Positions 41,111-49,799 are shown, counted from the stretch's first letter. The stretch: 64,000 nt of DNA from Roseburia hominis A2-183 (GCF_000225345.1 NC_015977.1:2029501-2093500), one strand, 5' to 3'. A program made the numbers and translations. The notes: generated from the sequence alone by a model not told the origin.

Positions 41111-42658
41111 ATGACTGATATTGCAGGTAACCGCACTCTTTCCTCTCAATGGAATGAGACTGTACAATTTTATGGTAATCAGAATTTTCTGGAATATATT
41201 TCAGTTGATGACCAGCTTACCAGCTACACTTATTCTGAATTTCACTACCGTGTTATTCAGACAGCAAACTGGTTTCATTCGCTAGGAATCCGTAAAGGCG
41301 AACTGGTGGCACTTCATCTGCACAATTCACCAGAATATCTGATGTGCTGGCTTGCACTTGCGCAGATCGGCGCTGTATCCGTTCCGCTGAATGAGCACTA
41401 TCGCCTGCAGGAAAGCAAATTCGTCCTTCAGAAATGTGATATCCATCGCATTATCGTTGAGCCGTCTTCCCTTCCTATTTATCAGTCCAATAAAGAAGAT
41501 TTACTACTCTCTACCATTATTTTAGCCTGGGGAGAATGTCCGGATCCGGACATTCTCTCTCTTTCAGCAAGTAGTTTTTTTGACGGCAGCCGACTGGACG
41601 AATCCTGCGAGATTCTTCCGGAGGATACTGCCGTCATCCTATTTACCTCTGGAACAACGCAGTACCCGAAAGGCGTGATCTATACGCACTGCAATGTCGT
41701 ATATGGTGGTATTATCCATATGCAGCAGATTGGCATGTGCCCCGGAGACCGTTTTCTTTCGTGTATGCCATGTTACCATATGGATTTTCAGGAAATGGCT
41801 GCTATGTCCGTCATTGTTGCCGGCGGTACACTGATCATGGTAGAGCATTACAGCGCACATAAATTCTGGAAACAGATCTGTGATACAAAAGCAAACTTTA
41901 CAGATACCATGTCCATTATGAACCGGACACTGATGCTGCAGCCTGTACAACCATGGGAGCAGGATCATTGTCTGAAACAGGTCTATTTTTCTATGGGATT
42001 AAGCACAGAAGAAAAAGATGAATTCGAACGTCGATTCCACGTTCAGCTTCTGAACTCCTATGGAATGACAGAAACGATTTCTGCCGTTACCTGTTCTCCG
42101 ATCTCCGGTGATAAAAACTGGCCTTCTGTAGGGCGCGCTGCTTTATCTTATGATATCAAGATCATCGACTGTGACGGAAAGGAAGTTGCCCCGGGTAAAA
42201 CCGGTGAGATCTGTGTCCACGGTATTCCGGGTCGTTCTCTTACACCAGGATATTACAATGACCCAGGTGCGACAGAATGTCTTCTGGACAAAGATGGATG
42301 GCTTCATTCCGGTGACAGAGGATATATAGACGAAGCCGGCTGGCTCTTCTTTATCGATCGTTGGGGAAATATGATCAAACGATCCGGCGAAAATATCAGC
42401 AGCCTGGAAGTAGAATGTGTTCTCACTTCCCACCCAAAAATTGCTGATGCTGCCGTAATCGGCATTCCGGATCCAATCCGCAACCAGGCAGTAAAAGCAT
42501 TTATTCAGTTTGCCGATGGAGAAAGCCTGACGATTGCAGAATTAGAACAGTATTGCAGTGACCGGCTTTCCAAATTTAAGGTTCCTACTTTCTGGCAGTT
42601 TGTAGATGACTTTCCGCGAACAGCTACCGGAAAGATTAAGAAAAAAGAGCTAAAATAA
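41111..42658 (+). CDS. CaiC-like acid-CoA ligase (AMP-forming)
   Basis: This 515-residue adenylate-forming enzyme activates a carboxylic acid with ATP and CoA. Seen are the P-loop ILFTSGTTQYPKGVIYTH (about residues 178-195), NSYGMTET, the hinge GWLHSGDRGYIDEAGWLFFIDR and the C-terminal lysine motif PRTATGKIKKKELK. The length and domain order match betaine/carnitine-CoA ligase CaiC and caffeate-CoA ligase CarB. It lies 15 bases after fixB, in the same operon. Confidence 0.9.
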   Translation: MTDIAGNRTLSSQWNETVQFYGNQNFLEYISVDDQLTSYTYSEFHYRVIQTANWFHSLGIRKGELVALHLHNSPEYLMCWLALAQIGAVSVPLNEHYRLQESKFVLQKCDIHRIIVEPSSLPIYQSNKEDLLLSTIILAWGECPDPDILSLSASSFFDGSRLDESCEILPEDTAVILFTSGTTQYPKGVIYTHCNVVYGGIIHMQQIGMCPGDRFLSCMPCYHMDFQEMAAMSVIVAGGTLIMVEHYSAHKFWKQICDTKANFTDTMSIMNRTLMLQPVQPWEQDHCLKQVYFSMGLSTEEKDEFERRFHVQLLNSYGMTETISAVTCSPISGDKNWPSVGRAALSYDIKIIDCDGKEVAPGKTGEICVHGIPGRSLTPGYYNDPGATECLLDKDGWLHSGDRGYIDEAGWLFFIDRWGNMIKRSGENISSLEVECVLTSHPKIADAAVIGIPDPIRNQAVKAFIQFADGESLTIAELEQYCSDRLSKFKVPTFWQFVDDFPRTATGKIKKKELK

Positions 42659-42696
42659 TGTATTCACAAACGTAAAAACGTAAGGAGGCCTATTAG

Positions 42697-43905
42697 ATGA
42701 AGTATGATTTTACAAGTATTTTAAACCGCGACGGCATGGATGCAATTGCAGTAAATCCGCCTATGAATGCCAGCTGGATCTCATTTGCACCGATCAAAGA
42801 AGGCTTTGATCTGATCCCGATGTGGGTAGCAGACATGAACTTCCCAACAGTACCAACGATACAGGACGCTATTATCGAGCGCACGAAGCACCCTGCTTTC
42901 GGATATTTCCGCCCACGTCCTGAATATTTTGAATCCATTATCAACTGGCATAAGTTAAGAAACGGTGTAACCGGGTTATCTGAGGAACATATCGGATATG
43001 AAAACGGTGTTCTCGGCGGCGTGATCAGCGCATTAAGTGTTTTATGCTCGAAGGGTGATTCTGTTTTATTTCATTCTCCTACATACATTGGTTTTACAGC
43101 CAGTCTGACAAATAATGGCTACAATATGGTCCTGAGTCCACTTGTACGCGATGAAAATGGGGTTTGGCGTATGGACTATGAAGACATGGAGCGTAAGATC
43201 AAAGAAAATCATATCCATGCTGCTGTTTTCTGTACCCCGCATAACCCAACCGGTCGTGTATGGGAGCGTTGGGAAATAGAAAGAGCAATGGAACTCTTCC
43301 AAAAATATGATGTATTTGTTATTTCTGATGAAATCTGGTCTGACCTTATCTTAAATGGCCACAAGCATATTCCAACACAGTCTGTGTCTGAAGATGCAAA
43401 AAACCGTACCATTGCATTATATGCACCATCTAAGACATTCAACCTTGCCGGTCTGATCGGTTCTTATCATATTATTTATAATTCATGGCTGAAGGATCGC
43501 ATCGACAAAGAATCTTCCCTCTGCCATTACAACGACATGAATGTCTTATCCATGCACGCATTGATCGGTGCTTATAAGCCGGAAGGTCATGAATGGGTAG
43601 ACGAATTATGCGAAGTATTAACAGAAAATGTCAATATCGCATATGACTTCTTCAGCAACATTGATGGTATTGATACTGCAAAACCAGAAGGTACTTATAT
43701 GCTTTTCCTTGACTGTAAAGGCTGGTGTACTGCACACAACCAGACATTAGAAGACCTTTACAAAAAAGGACAGTCTGTCGGTGTCTACTGGCAGGATGGA
43801 CGACCATTCCATAATGAGTATGGAATCCGTGTAAACCTTGCTCTTCCAAAGAGCCGTGTTGAAGAAGCATTAAATCGACTCAGAAACTATGTTTTCTGTG
43901 ACTAA
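42697..43905 (+). CDS. Second MalY/PatB-type PLP-dependent enzyme
   Basis: The 402-residue protein is a fold-type I PLP enzyme of the C-S lyase/aminotransferase branch, like the one encoded at 23831-25012 but clearly diverged. Motifs include IPMWVADMNFP, FCTPHNPTGRVWERW, FVISDEIWSDLIL and the PLP lysine in APSKTFNLAGL. It is the last gene of the fixA-fixB-ligase operon with its own AAGGAGG. Its presence links amino-acid or cysteine-conjugate cleavage to the CoA pathway: it could release the acid that the ligase activates. Confidence 0.85.
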   Translation: MKYDFTSILNRDGMDAIAVNPPMNASWISFAPIKEGFDLIPMWVADMNFPTVPTIQDAIIERTKHPAFGYFRPRPEYFESIINWHKLRNGVTGLSEEHIGYENGVLGGVISALSVLCSKGDSVLFHSPTYIGFTASLTNNGYNMVLSPLVRDENGVWRMDYEDMERKIKENHIHAAVFCTPHNPTGRVWERWEIERAMELFQKYDVFVISDEIWSDLILNGHKHIPTQSVSEDAKNRTIALYAPSKTFNLAGLIGSYHIIYNSWLKDRIDKESSLCHYNDMNVLSMHALIGAYKPEGHEWVDELCEVLTENVNIAYDFFSNIDGIDTAKPEGTYMLFLDCKGWCTAHNQTLEDLYKKGQSVGVYWQDGRPFHNEYGIRVNLALPKSRVEEALNRLRNYVFCD

Positions 43906-43948
43906 AGCTTTTTCCTATATAATATATATTTACCATATTCTTTCGCTG

Positions 43949-44022
43949 CAGCCGGGTTCCTCCCCGGCTGTAAATTTTATCCAAAAAAGCAGAATGTTTG
44001 CAAATCAAACATTCTGCTTTTT
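43949..44022 (+). terminator. Double terminator after the fixA operon
   Basis: Two stems: CAGCCGGG/CCCGGCTG (43949-43970) and GCAGAATGTTTG/CAAACATTCTGC followed by TTTTTA (43989-44022), with A on the other side so that it can act on both strands. 44023-44191 shows no gene. Confidence 0.85.
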
Positions 44023-44191
44023 ATTTCTTATCAAAAATCCCTACGCCAAATTTCCCCAGTCCTCTATTCATAGTTCTTTAAAACATTCCGTATAACTATT
44101 TCATCTCTACATCAGCATTTTCAAAAAGAAAGAGCCGCTGTATAAATACAGTGACCCCCTCTTGGAATGAATATCGATTTATGTATGTAGA

Positions 44192-45199
44192 TTAATTTCT
44201 TGGATCTAAACCGCAGTTGTGAGCGAAGAAATGAGCTCCTCTGCGTAATGCATCTTCTGCGTCATCCATAACTTTGCTGTAGTGGATAAATGCGTGAAGA
44301 GCACCTTTGTACTCATGGTATTCAGCCTGGATTCCGTTGTTTGTAAGAATCTCATAAAGTAACTTACTGTCATCTCTCAGTGGATCAAGTTCTGCCGAAA
44401 CGATGAAGCAAGGTGGAACATCATGTGTAAGGTCATTGATAAATGTATCAAAGTATGGACAATCTATAGGATCTACGCCTTCGCCAAGGTAAATTTCCAA
44501 GTAGAATGCAAGGTCTTCCTCGCTCATTCCATCCCAGCTTCCACCGTGAAGGTTGCTGCTGACACTGGCTTTCATACCATAAGATCCGTAGAATAAAATG
44601 TTACCTTTGATTCTAGAGATATCAAATCCATCATCACGTAAGTGCATTGTAACGCCCATAGAAAGGTTTGCTCCGCCGGAATCTCCTGCGAATCCAAATT
44701 TTTCTGGATCAATGCCGTACTCTTCTGCATGCTCTAATACATATTTACAAGCTGTAGTACATTCCTCAATCGCACGAGGATAAACTACTTCTGGTGATAA
44801 AGTATATTCAATACCTACAACAACACATCCGGAATAAGCTGCAAGCTTTCTCTGTACCAGATTGTGTGTATCGTTATCACCTAATACAAATCCGCCACCA
44901 TGCATAAAGAAGATAACTGGAAGCTTCTCAGCTTTTACTGGGCGAAGTAAACGTGCTGGAACTTTATCCTCACCAAAAGGAATCTCAAAGTCGATTGTCT
45001 CTGCCATTTCTGGCCCGCCGCTGTTCCACATCTTTCTCTCTTCGCGGTATGCTGCACGCATCTCCTCGTAAGTTCCTGCCTGAGTATCGAATGCTGCTGC
45101 ATATTCTGCCTGCATCTCAAGTACTCTTGCCTGCTGCCAGTTCACCTCTGGTGTAGCTGGTTTGTTTTTTGGATTAATTGTTACTCTAAATTCCCCCAT
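44192..45199 (-). CDS. Hormone-sensitive-lipase-family esterase 1 (Aes-like)
   Basis: This 335-residue alpha/beta hydrolase belongs to the HSL/acetyl-esterase family. It has the oxyanion motif HGGGFVLG, the nucleophile elbow GDSGGAN (near residue 168), the catalytic Asp in AELDPLRDD and the His in GALHAF. No signal peptide is seen, so it is cytoplasmic. Such enzymes cleave short-chain or aromatic esters. Its last ~75 residues are almost identical to those of esterase 3 (46815-47825), with about two changes, whereas the middle differs, which suggests gene conversion. It has its own consensus promoter and an inverted-repeat leader shared with the other two copies. Confidence 0.92.
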   Translation of the reverse strand: MGEFRVTINPKNKPATPEVNWQQARVLEMQAEYAAAFDTQAGTYEEMRAAYREERKMWNSGGPEMAETIDFEIPFGEDKVPARLLRPVKAEKLPVIFFMHGGGFVLGDNDTHNLVQRKLAAYSGCVVVGIEYTLSPEVVYPRAIEECTTACKYVLEHAEEYGIDPEKFGFAGDSGGANLSMGVTMHLRDDGFDISRIKGNILFYGSYGMKASVSSNLHGGSWDGMSEEDLAFYLEIYLGEGVDPIDCPYFDTFINDLTHDVPPCFIVSAELDPLRDDSKLLYEILTNNGIQAEYHEYKGALHAFIHYSKVMDDAEDALRRGAHFFAHNCGLDPRN

Positions 45200-45261
45200 C
45201 GTGTAACTTCCTTTCTCTTTACATAAAAATTTTTACACACTTTTCAACATACAACCTTTTG

Positions 45262-45305
45262 ACAAATACAGCACAAATCCCCCCCGATTTTCCATCTGCA
45301 TTTGT
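45262..45305 (-). promoter_or_regulatory. 5' leader inverted repeat of esterase 1
   Basis: On the minus strand ACAAATGCAG ... CTGTATTTGT, ten-base arms (one G-U pair) around a G-rich centre, in the untranslated leader between promoter and start codon. Homologous elements precede the other two esterase genes. Confidence 0.7.
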
Positions 45306-45331
45306 ATCTTTTGTACATTTCTTATATCCTT

Positions 45332-45360
45332 ATTATAAGCTCATTATGTTCAGTTGTCAA
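45332..45360 (-). promoter_or_regulatory. Consensus promoter of esterase 1
   Basis: TTGACA (45355-45360) and TATAAT (45332-45337), 17-base spacer, minus strand: perfect hexamers. 45361-45560 is AT-rich with no gene. Confidence 0.88.
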
Positions 45361-45559
45361 ACAAATATCGCTATTTTTTGTATGTTTTTCTAAATTCTCA
45401 TCTATCTTTTGTTTTACCGTCAAACAACCCGTCTTTTTTCATGAAATGCATCACTTTTTGTACCTCGGACTATTTTTTCCACATTTTTCAATCTTTTTTC
45501 ATCCAAATCCGTTGCCTTCATTCGTCTTTTTTATCAAAAAAATAAAAACAATATCCTTC

Positions 45560-45790
45560 CTATTTTGATACCCGAATCCTATAAAATAATGAAAACTATA
45601 TTTTATGTAAAAATGATGTCTGGCTTTGATACGGATGTGTTTCACGCCATCCTCATCAGAGTAAAGATTAAAGTTTTCTATCACTGTATTCTTGACATTA
45701 AGAACATTCTTGCATAATGTATTAGCAGAAACCATTTGCGTTATCCTTTTTTCTATTTGCTTGGTCGCTAATACATTAAAGGAAACCAAA
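45560..45790 (-). pseudogene. ISL3-type transposase N-terminal fragment inside esterase 2
   Basis: On the minus strand the frame reads NTLCKNVLNVKNTVIENFN and DEDGVKHIRIKARHHF, which matches the N-terminus of ISL3-family transposases just before their zinc-binding region. It then runs into AT-rich sequence. A motif GGATTCGGGTATCAAAA lies at its far end (about 45562-45578) and resembles the IS end near 21.86 kb. Only about 65 transposase residues remain. Confidence 0.68.
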
Positions 45791-45827
45791 TGGTTTTTTC
45801 AATATGTAAATGTAAATTTATGGTGTT

Positions 45828-46288
45828 TACATACTTACATACTGCAACACACTCTTCTATCGCAACCGGATACCTTACTTCCGGTACCAAAAAATAATCG
45901 ATACCAATTACAACACATCCGGAATAAGCCGCAAGTTTTCTCTGTACCAGACCATGTGTATCATTGTCACCTTCTACAAATCCTCCACCATGCATAAAGA
46001 AAATAACCGGCAGTTTCTCTGCCTTTACCGGACGAAGTAAACGTACCGGAACCGTATATCCTTCATAAGGGATCTGATATTCGATCGTTTCTTCCATTTC
46101 AGGACCACCGCTGTTCCACATCTTTCTCTCTTCGCCGTACGCTGCACACATTTCATCGTAGCTTCCAGTCTGAGTATCAAATGCATCTGCGTACTCTGCC
46201 TGCATCTCAAGTACTCTTGCCTGCTGCCAACCTACTGCCGGTGCAGCCGGTTTGTTGATAGGATTCATTGATAATTTAATTCCCCCAT
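45828..46288 (-). pseudogene. Esterase 2 (HSL family), truncated and frameshifted
   Basis: This copy keeps the N-terminal ~150 residues of the family (WQQARVLEMQAEYADAFD, HGGGFVEGDNDTHG, YPVAIEECVAVCKYV) and stops matching at about 45828, where the ISL3 fragment begins; the nucleophile GDSGGAN and the rest are lost. In addition the natural start at 46288 (ATGGGGGAATTAAAT, behind AAAGGAG) is one base short, so the first codons are out of frame with the body. The gene is dead but retains its promoter and leader element. Confidence 0.88.
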
Positions 46289-46322
46289 TTTGCAGCTCCT
46301 TTATCCGTGTGCATTCTTTTTA

Positions 46323-46364
46323 ACAAATACAGCACAAATTCCCCGATCAAACATCTGTATTTGT
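46323..46364 (-). promoter_or_regulatory. 5' leader inverted repeat of esterase 2
   Basis: Perfect ten-base arms ACAAATACAG/CTGTATTTGT around a 22-base G-rich loop region, in the same position as in esterase 1. Confidence 0.72.
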
Positions 46365-46390
46365 ATTTTCAGCACACTCCCGACACCTTT

Positions 46391-46418
46391 ATTATAGTAC
46401 ATTATGTTTAATCGTTAA
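46391..46418 (-). promoter_or_regulatory. Promoter of esterase 2
   Basis: TATAAT (46391-46396) with a degenerate -35 TTAACG (46413-46418), 16-base spacer. The surrounding 40 bases align with the esterase 1 promoter. Confidence 0.7.
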
Positions 46419-46557
46419 ACAAATATCAGTCTATTCTACTTGTTTTTATATTTTTTCACTAAATTTATTTTTATTTTTGTTTGATAGCAAAATGGCTCAA
46501 AATTATTCAAAAAAATCGTTTGTTTTGCAATATTTTTTCTGTAAATTCATGTGAAAC

Positions 46558-46732
46558 AAAGCGGACAAGTCCGCTTCAAGATTCCTGAATCCCTTAATCT
46601 TTGAGGTACTTGTTACGCTTTGCGCGCCAGATGCATTCTGCTTTAGCAGACATATTCCACATGCATCTGGTCGCATCCTCGCGGAGCGTTTTTTGCTTTA
46701 TTGGAACATTACAGAGTAAATTTCCTATAAAG
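46558..46732. repeat. Nested inverted repeats in the esterase 2-3 gap
   Basis: AAGCGGAC/GTCCGCTT (46559-46577), CCAGATGCAT/ATGCATCTGG (about 46627-46669) and TTTTTGCTTTAT with its partner near 46735 lie in a gene-free 500-base gap. The sequence may be a decayed miniature element or a structured RNA. Confidence 0.5.
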
Positions 46733-46770
46733 CAAAAAGAGGCTATCATATTCTCTAATATGATAGCCTT
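46733..46770 (-). terminator. Terminator of esterase 3
   Basis: On the minus strand AAGGCTATCATATT and AATATGATAGCCT form a 13-bp stem with an AGAG loop, followed by CTTTTTG. Confidence 0.85.
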
Positions 46771-46814
46771 CCGTCTAGCGTAGTACCCTGCAATTGCAAT
46801 TACCACGTAATCAT

Positions 46815-47825
46815 TTATTCATTTCTTGGATCTAATCCACAGTTATGTGCAAAGAAGTGAGCTCCTCTGCGTAATGCATCTTCTGCGTCATCCATTACTT
46901 TGCTGTAGTGGATAAATGCATGAAGAGCTCCTTTATATTCATGATATTCAGCCTGAATTCCATTATTTGTAAGAATCTCATAAAGTAACTTACTGTCATC
47001 TCTTAATGGATCAAGCTCTGCTGCAACAAGGAAACACGGTGGGACATCATGTGTAAGATCATTTGCATAAATGTGGAAATAAGGACAATCAAAACGGTTT
47101 ACATCAGGAGCAATATAACAAGATGGTGAAGATAAATCAGCTTCACTCATTCCATCCCACTTTCCGCCATGCTGATAGCTACTAATACTACTCATTAAGC
47201 CATATCCACCATAGTATAAGATATTACCTTTAATCTTGGACACATCAAAGCCTTCATCTCTTAAACACATGCAGACTCCCATCGCCATATTTGCTCCGCC
47301 GGAATCTCCTGCAAATCCAATTTTCTCCGGGTCAATTCCATATTCATCCGCATGCTCTGATACATAATGGCATACTGCAACACATTCTTTGATCGCACGA
47401 GGATATTTAATTTCCGGCGCAAGGGAATAGTCAATACCAATCACAACACATCCTGAATAAGCTGCAAGCTTTCTCTGTGCCATACTGTGTGTATCATTAT
47501 TTCCTTCTACAAATCCACCACCGTGCATAAAGAAGATAACCGGAAGTTTCTCTGCTTTCACCGGACGAAGTAAACGTACCGGTACTTTATCTCCTTCATA
47601 CGGCACATCAAAGTCAACTGTCTCTGCCATCACAGGACCGCCAGTGTTCCACATCTTTCTTTCTTCATTGTATGCTGCGCGCATCTCTTCGATCGTGTTT
47701 ACCAGCGATGTATCAAATGCAGCTGCATACTCTTCCTGCATTTCTAATACTCGTGCCTGCTGCCAGTTCACTGCCGGTACTGCCGGTCTGTTCTTTGGAT
47801 TGATTTGCAGTTTAATTTCTCCCAT
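46815..47825 (-). CDS. Hormone-sensitive-lipase-family esterase 3 (Aes-like)
   Basis: The 336-residue protein has the full HSL set: HGGGFVEGN, GDSGGANMAMG, AELDPLRDD and GALHAF. It resembles esterase 1 throughout the N-terminal ~150 residues and is nearly identical in the C-terminal ~75, while the central lid/cap region (ISSYQHGGKWDGMSEADLSS and following) differs, which is where substrate choice is set in this family. GGAGAAAGGAGTTAC precedes the start. Promoter and leader are related to those of the other two copies. Confidence 0.92.
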   Translation of the reverse strand: MGEIKLQINPKNRPAVPAVNWQQARVLEMQEEYAAAFDTSLVNTIEEMRAAYNEERKMWNTGGPVMAETVDFDVPYEGDKVPVRLLRPVKAEKLPVIFFMHGGGFVEGNNDTHSMAQRKLAAYSGCVVIGIDYSLAPEIKYPRAIKECVAVCHYVSEHADEYGIDPEKIGFAGDSGGANMAMGVCMCLRDEGFDVSKIKGNILYYGGYGLMSSISSYQHGGKWDGMSEADLSSPSCYIAPDVNRFDCPYFHIYANDLTHDVPPCFLVAAELDPLRDDSKLLYEILTNNGIQAEYHEYKGALHAFIHYSKVMDDAEDALRRGAHFFAHNCGLDPRNE

Positions 47826-47858
47826 TTTGTAACTCCTTTCTCCATGTGACTTATTTTG

Positions 47859-47901
47859 ACAAATCCGTCACAATACCTCAACATTGCTCATCTGTTTTTG
47901 T
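47859..47901 (-). promoter_or_regulatory. 5' leader element of esterase 3
   Basis: ACAAAAACAG and ACGGATTTGT in the position of the esterase 1 and 2 leader arms; pairing is weaker, so the sequence is conserved better than the stem. Confidence 0.5.
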
Positions 47902-47928
47902 ATCTTTTATACACTTCTGATACTTTAT

Positions 47929-47956
47929 ATTATAAAGTATTTTTTCACTATGTCAA
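47929..47956 (-). promoter_or_regulatory. Consensus promoter of esterase 3
   Basis: TTGACA (47951-47956) and TATAAT (47929-47934), 16-base spacer, minus strand. 47957-48222 upstream holds no gene; it is the AT-rich left flank of a transposase remnant. Confidence 0.85.
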
Positions 47957-48222
47957 ATAAGTATTTGCATTTTTTCTATTTTTTTACTGACAAAGTCAAC
48001 TCCGGTACCTGACTCTATCTAAATAAATAAAGCTGGTATCAAGCACTCCATTATACTTTTTTCGGATACCAATAATATTGTATGTTTCTCTATTTTATAT
48101 CTGAAGAAATTTCATAATTCATAGACCTTGATTTTGCTGATGTTGCGGAGCATATAAAAAACAACTTACCTCGATCCGATATATATTTTGACAATAAATA
48201 TCCACATCCAAAGGAGATAAGT

Positions 48223-49159
48223 TGCAAAATATGTATCGTCAACAATCGTTAATTAAGACCAGTTCTATGAATGGATTATATCTATCGTGAATTCACCTTG
48301 GATTTCTTCAAGATGGATCTTAATTCTCTGCCTAAAAATGCATCCTCTCTTAAATTTTCCAAGTTCAATTCTAATGTAATGGGGCTTTGTTTAACCATGC
48401 ACGTAAATCTTGGAATGTCTCTTCGTAAGACCTAATATGCCTTAAAAGAACTTTACAACATTGACATATCCCACCAACAGGTAGCTAACTTCTGTAAGAC
48501 AGTTGCTGTCTGCATCAAACCATTCGTAGACAACTACGATTACAATGCAAGAAAAATCTTTACTGCCGATGAAACCTACATAAAAATCCGTGGAATTAAA
48601 GCATACATCTGGTTTATTATGGATGCTGCCAGTCGTTCCCTTTCTTGGATACCGCATATCTACGGAGCGCGACGTTGGTGCATGCATTCTTTCGATGCGT
48701 ATGGCTTTCAAACACGTCTCCAAGCTTCCTGAAAATTTCAAATTTATCGCTAATGGTTACAGCGCATATCCTCTTGCCGCCCAACAGTTTTATCGTGAGT
48801 TCAAAGAAGATTTTAAATTTGATATCACCAGGATTATCGGTCTTACAAACGGCGATGAAGTTTCTAAAGAATACCGCCCTTTCAAGCAGATGATAGCGCG
48901 ACTTAATCGCACTTATAAAGCTCTCTATCGTCCAACCAACGGTTTTGACAACGTAGACGGAGCCAACTATGATCTAGCGCTTTGGGTTGCTTACTATAAC
49001 TTCCTTCGCCCTCACAAACACAATAAATACAAGGTTCTTAATGATGTTGAGATGCTACATGGTGCTTCAAACATGCCTGGAAAATGGCAACTTCTAATCT
49101 TTCTCGGTCAACAAACAATCCTGAACTTACAAAACGGCGAAGCCGCTAACTGTTCTTAG
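48223..49159 (+). pseudogene. DDE transposase, multiply disrupted
   Basis: Pieces in successive frames form a transposase of about 310 residues: MYRQQSLIKTSS, then MDYIYREFTLDFFKMDLNSL, ISHQQVANFCKTVAV, FTADETYIKIRGIKAYI (first catalytic Asp), and a third frame with FIANGYSAYPLAAQQF and WVAYYNFLRPHKHNKY. There are frameshifts near 48275 and about 48645 and a TAA at 48433-48435. The second catalytic position reads N (ANGYSAY) where active relatives have D. AAAGGAG precedes the first ATG. The family resembles IS6-like DDE/integrase-fold transposases; exact assignment is uncertain. Confidence 0.82.
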
Positions 49160-49226
49160 ATTAAGAGCCAAAGGTAATAACCCAGCCATCAGAACCACAG
49201 GTTCTGACAAGACATTTATGCCTTTG

Positions 49227-49346
49227 CCCTTGATGGCACGAAAAAGAACTGCTACACTGCTGTAATCGACATAAGAAAACAACTGTTCTTAAGTTCTTCG
49301 CCGTCGGTAATCGACCTACAGCGGTTCTTTTTCGTGCTGTCAAGGG
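49227..49346. repeat. Long imperfect inverted repeat next to the dead transposase
   Basis: Two arms of 26 bases (49227-49252 and 49321-49346) pair with about three mismatches; the core is GCACGAAAAAGAAC. Another 68 bases lie between. No gene is recognised from 49160 to 49800. Confidence 0.7.
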
Positions 49347-49479
49347 TGGCGGCAAGCTGCCACTACCTATAATATCTACAGTTTTCAAAGTTCATCTGAG
49401 CCTTTTTCTTTAACTCGGTTTTTTCATTGGTCATTTGACACTATCGCAAGCCACAGGTCTACAGCAGGATTTTTGCTCT

Positions 49480-49514
49480 GTGGGACCCGAAAATCGCCGA
49501 TTTACGGGTCCCAC
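49480..49514. repeat. Near-perfect 35-base palindrome
   Basis: GTGGGACCCG/CGGGTCCCAC enclose AAATCG/CGATTT, so almost every base is paired. CGGGTCCCA recurs at 49587-49595. No T tract follows on either strand. Confidence 0.72.
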
Positions 49515-49663
49515 GGAACAATTTTAGCTCCCTGTGCCCAAAAACTTCGTTTTTTGCTGCTTTCTTCCCGCTTTTATCGGCATTTTCGGGTCCCAGACGG
49601 CTATTTTGTCTCTGTAGACCCGTGCATACTCCCGGACATCTCATTGTTCCTGACAAGACATCA

Positions 49664-49753
49664 AAAAAACAAATACAGCTTTCCTGACAAGGCACTAAAA
49701 ACAGGACTCCTAACAACACAACAAAAAACAAATACAGCTTTCCTGACAAGGCA
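49664..49753. repeat. Two perfect 31-bp direct repeats before the prfA terminator
   Basis: 49664-49694 and 49723-49753 are identical; their 3' part TTCCTGACAAGGCA also recurs in part at about 49646 and 49202 (TTCTGACAAGACA). Spacing of the full copies is 59 bases. Confidence 0.85.
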
Positions 49754-49787
49754 AAAAACGGTCCATGACATGCGTCACAGACCGTTT
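49753..49787 (-). terminator. Terminator of the rho-to-prfA block
   Basis: On the minus strand AAACGGTC and GACCGTTT enclose an inner TGTGACGCATGTCATG hairpin and are followed by TTTTG. Confidence 0.85.
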
Positions 49788-49799
49788 CTGTTACATTTT

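Noticed and set aside
45302..45568. 88-codon Phe-rich frame in the esterase 1 upstream region
   Set aside because: It covers the AT-rich promoter flank, has no ribosome-binding site and encodes mostly Phe/Ser/Leu from T runs.
49664..49753. Possible CRISPR array from the 31-bp direct repeats
   Set aside because: Only two full copies, one 28-base gap, no cas genes and no further regular units.
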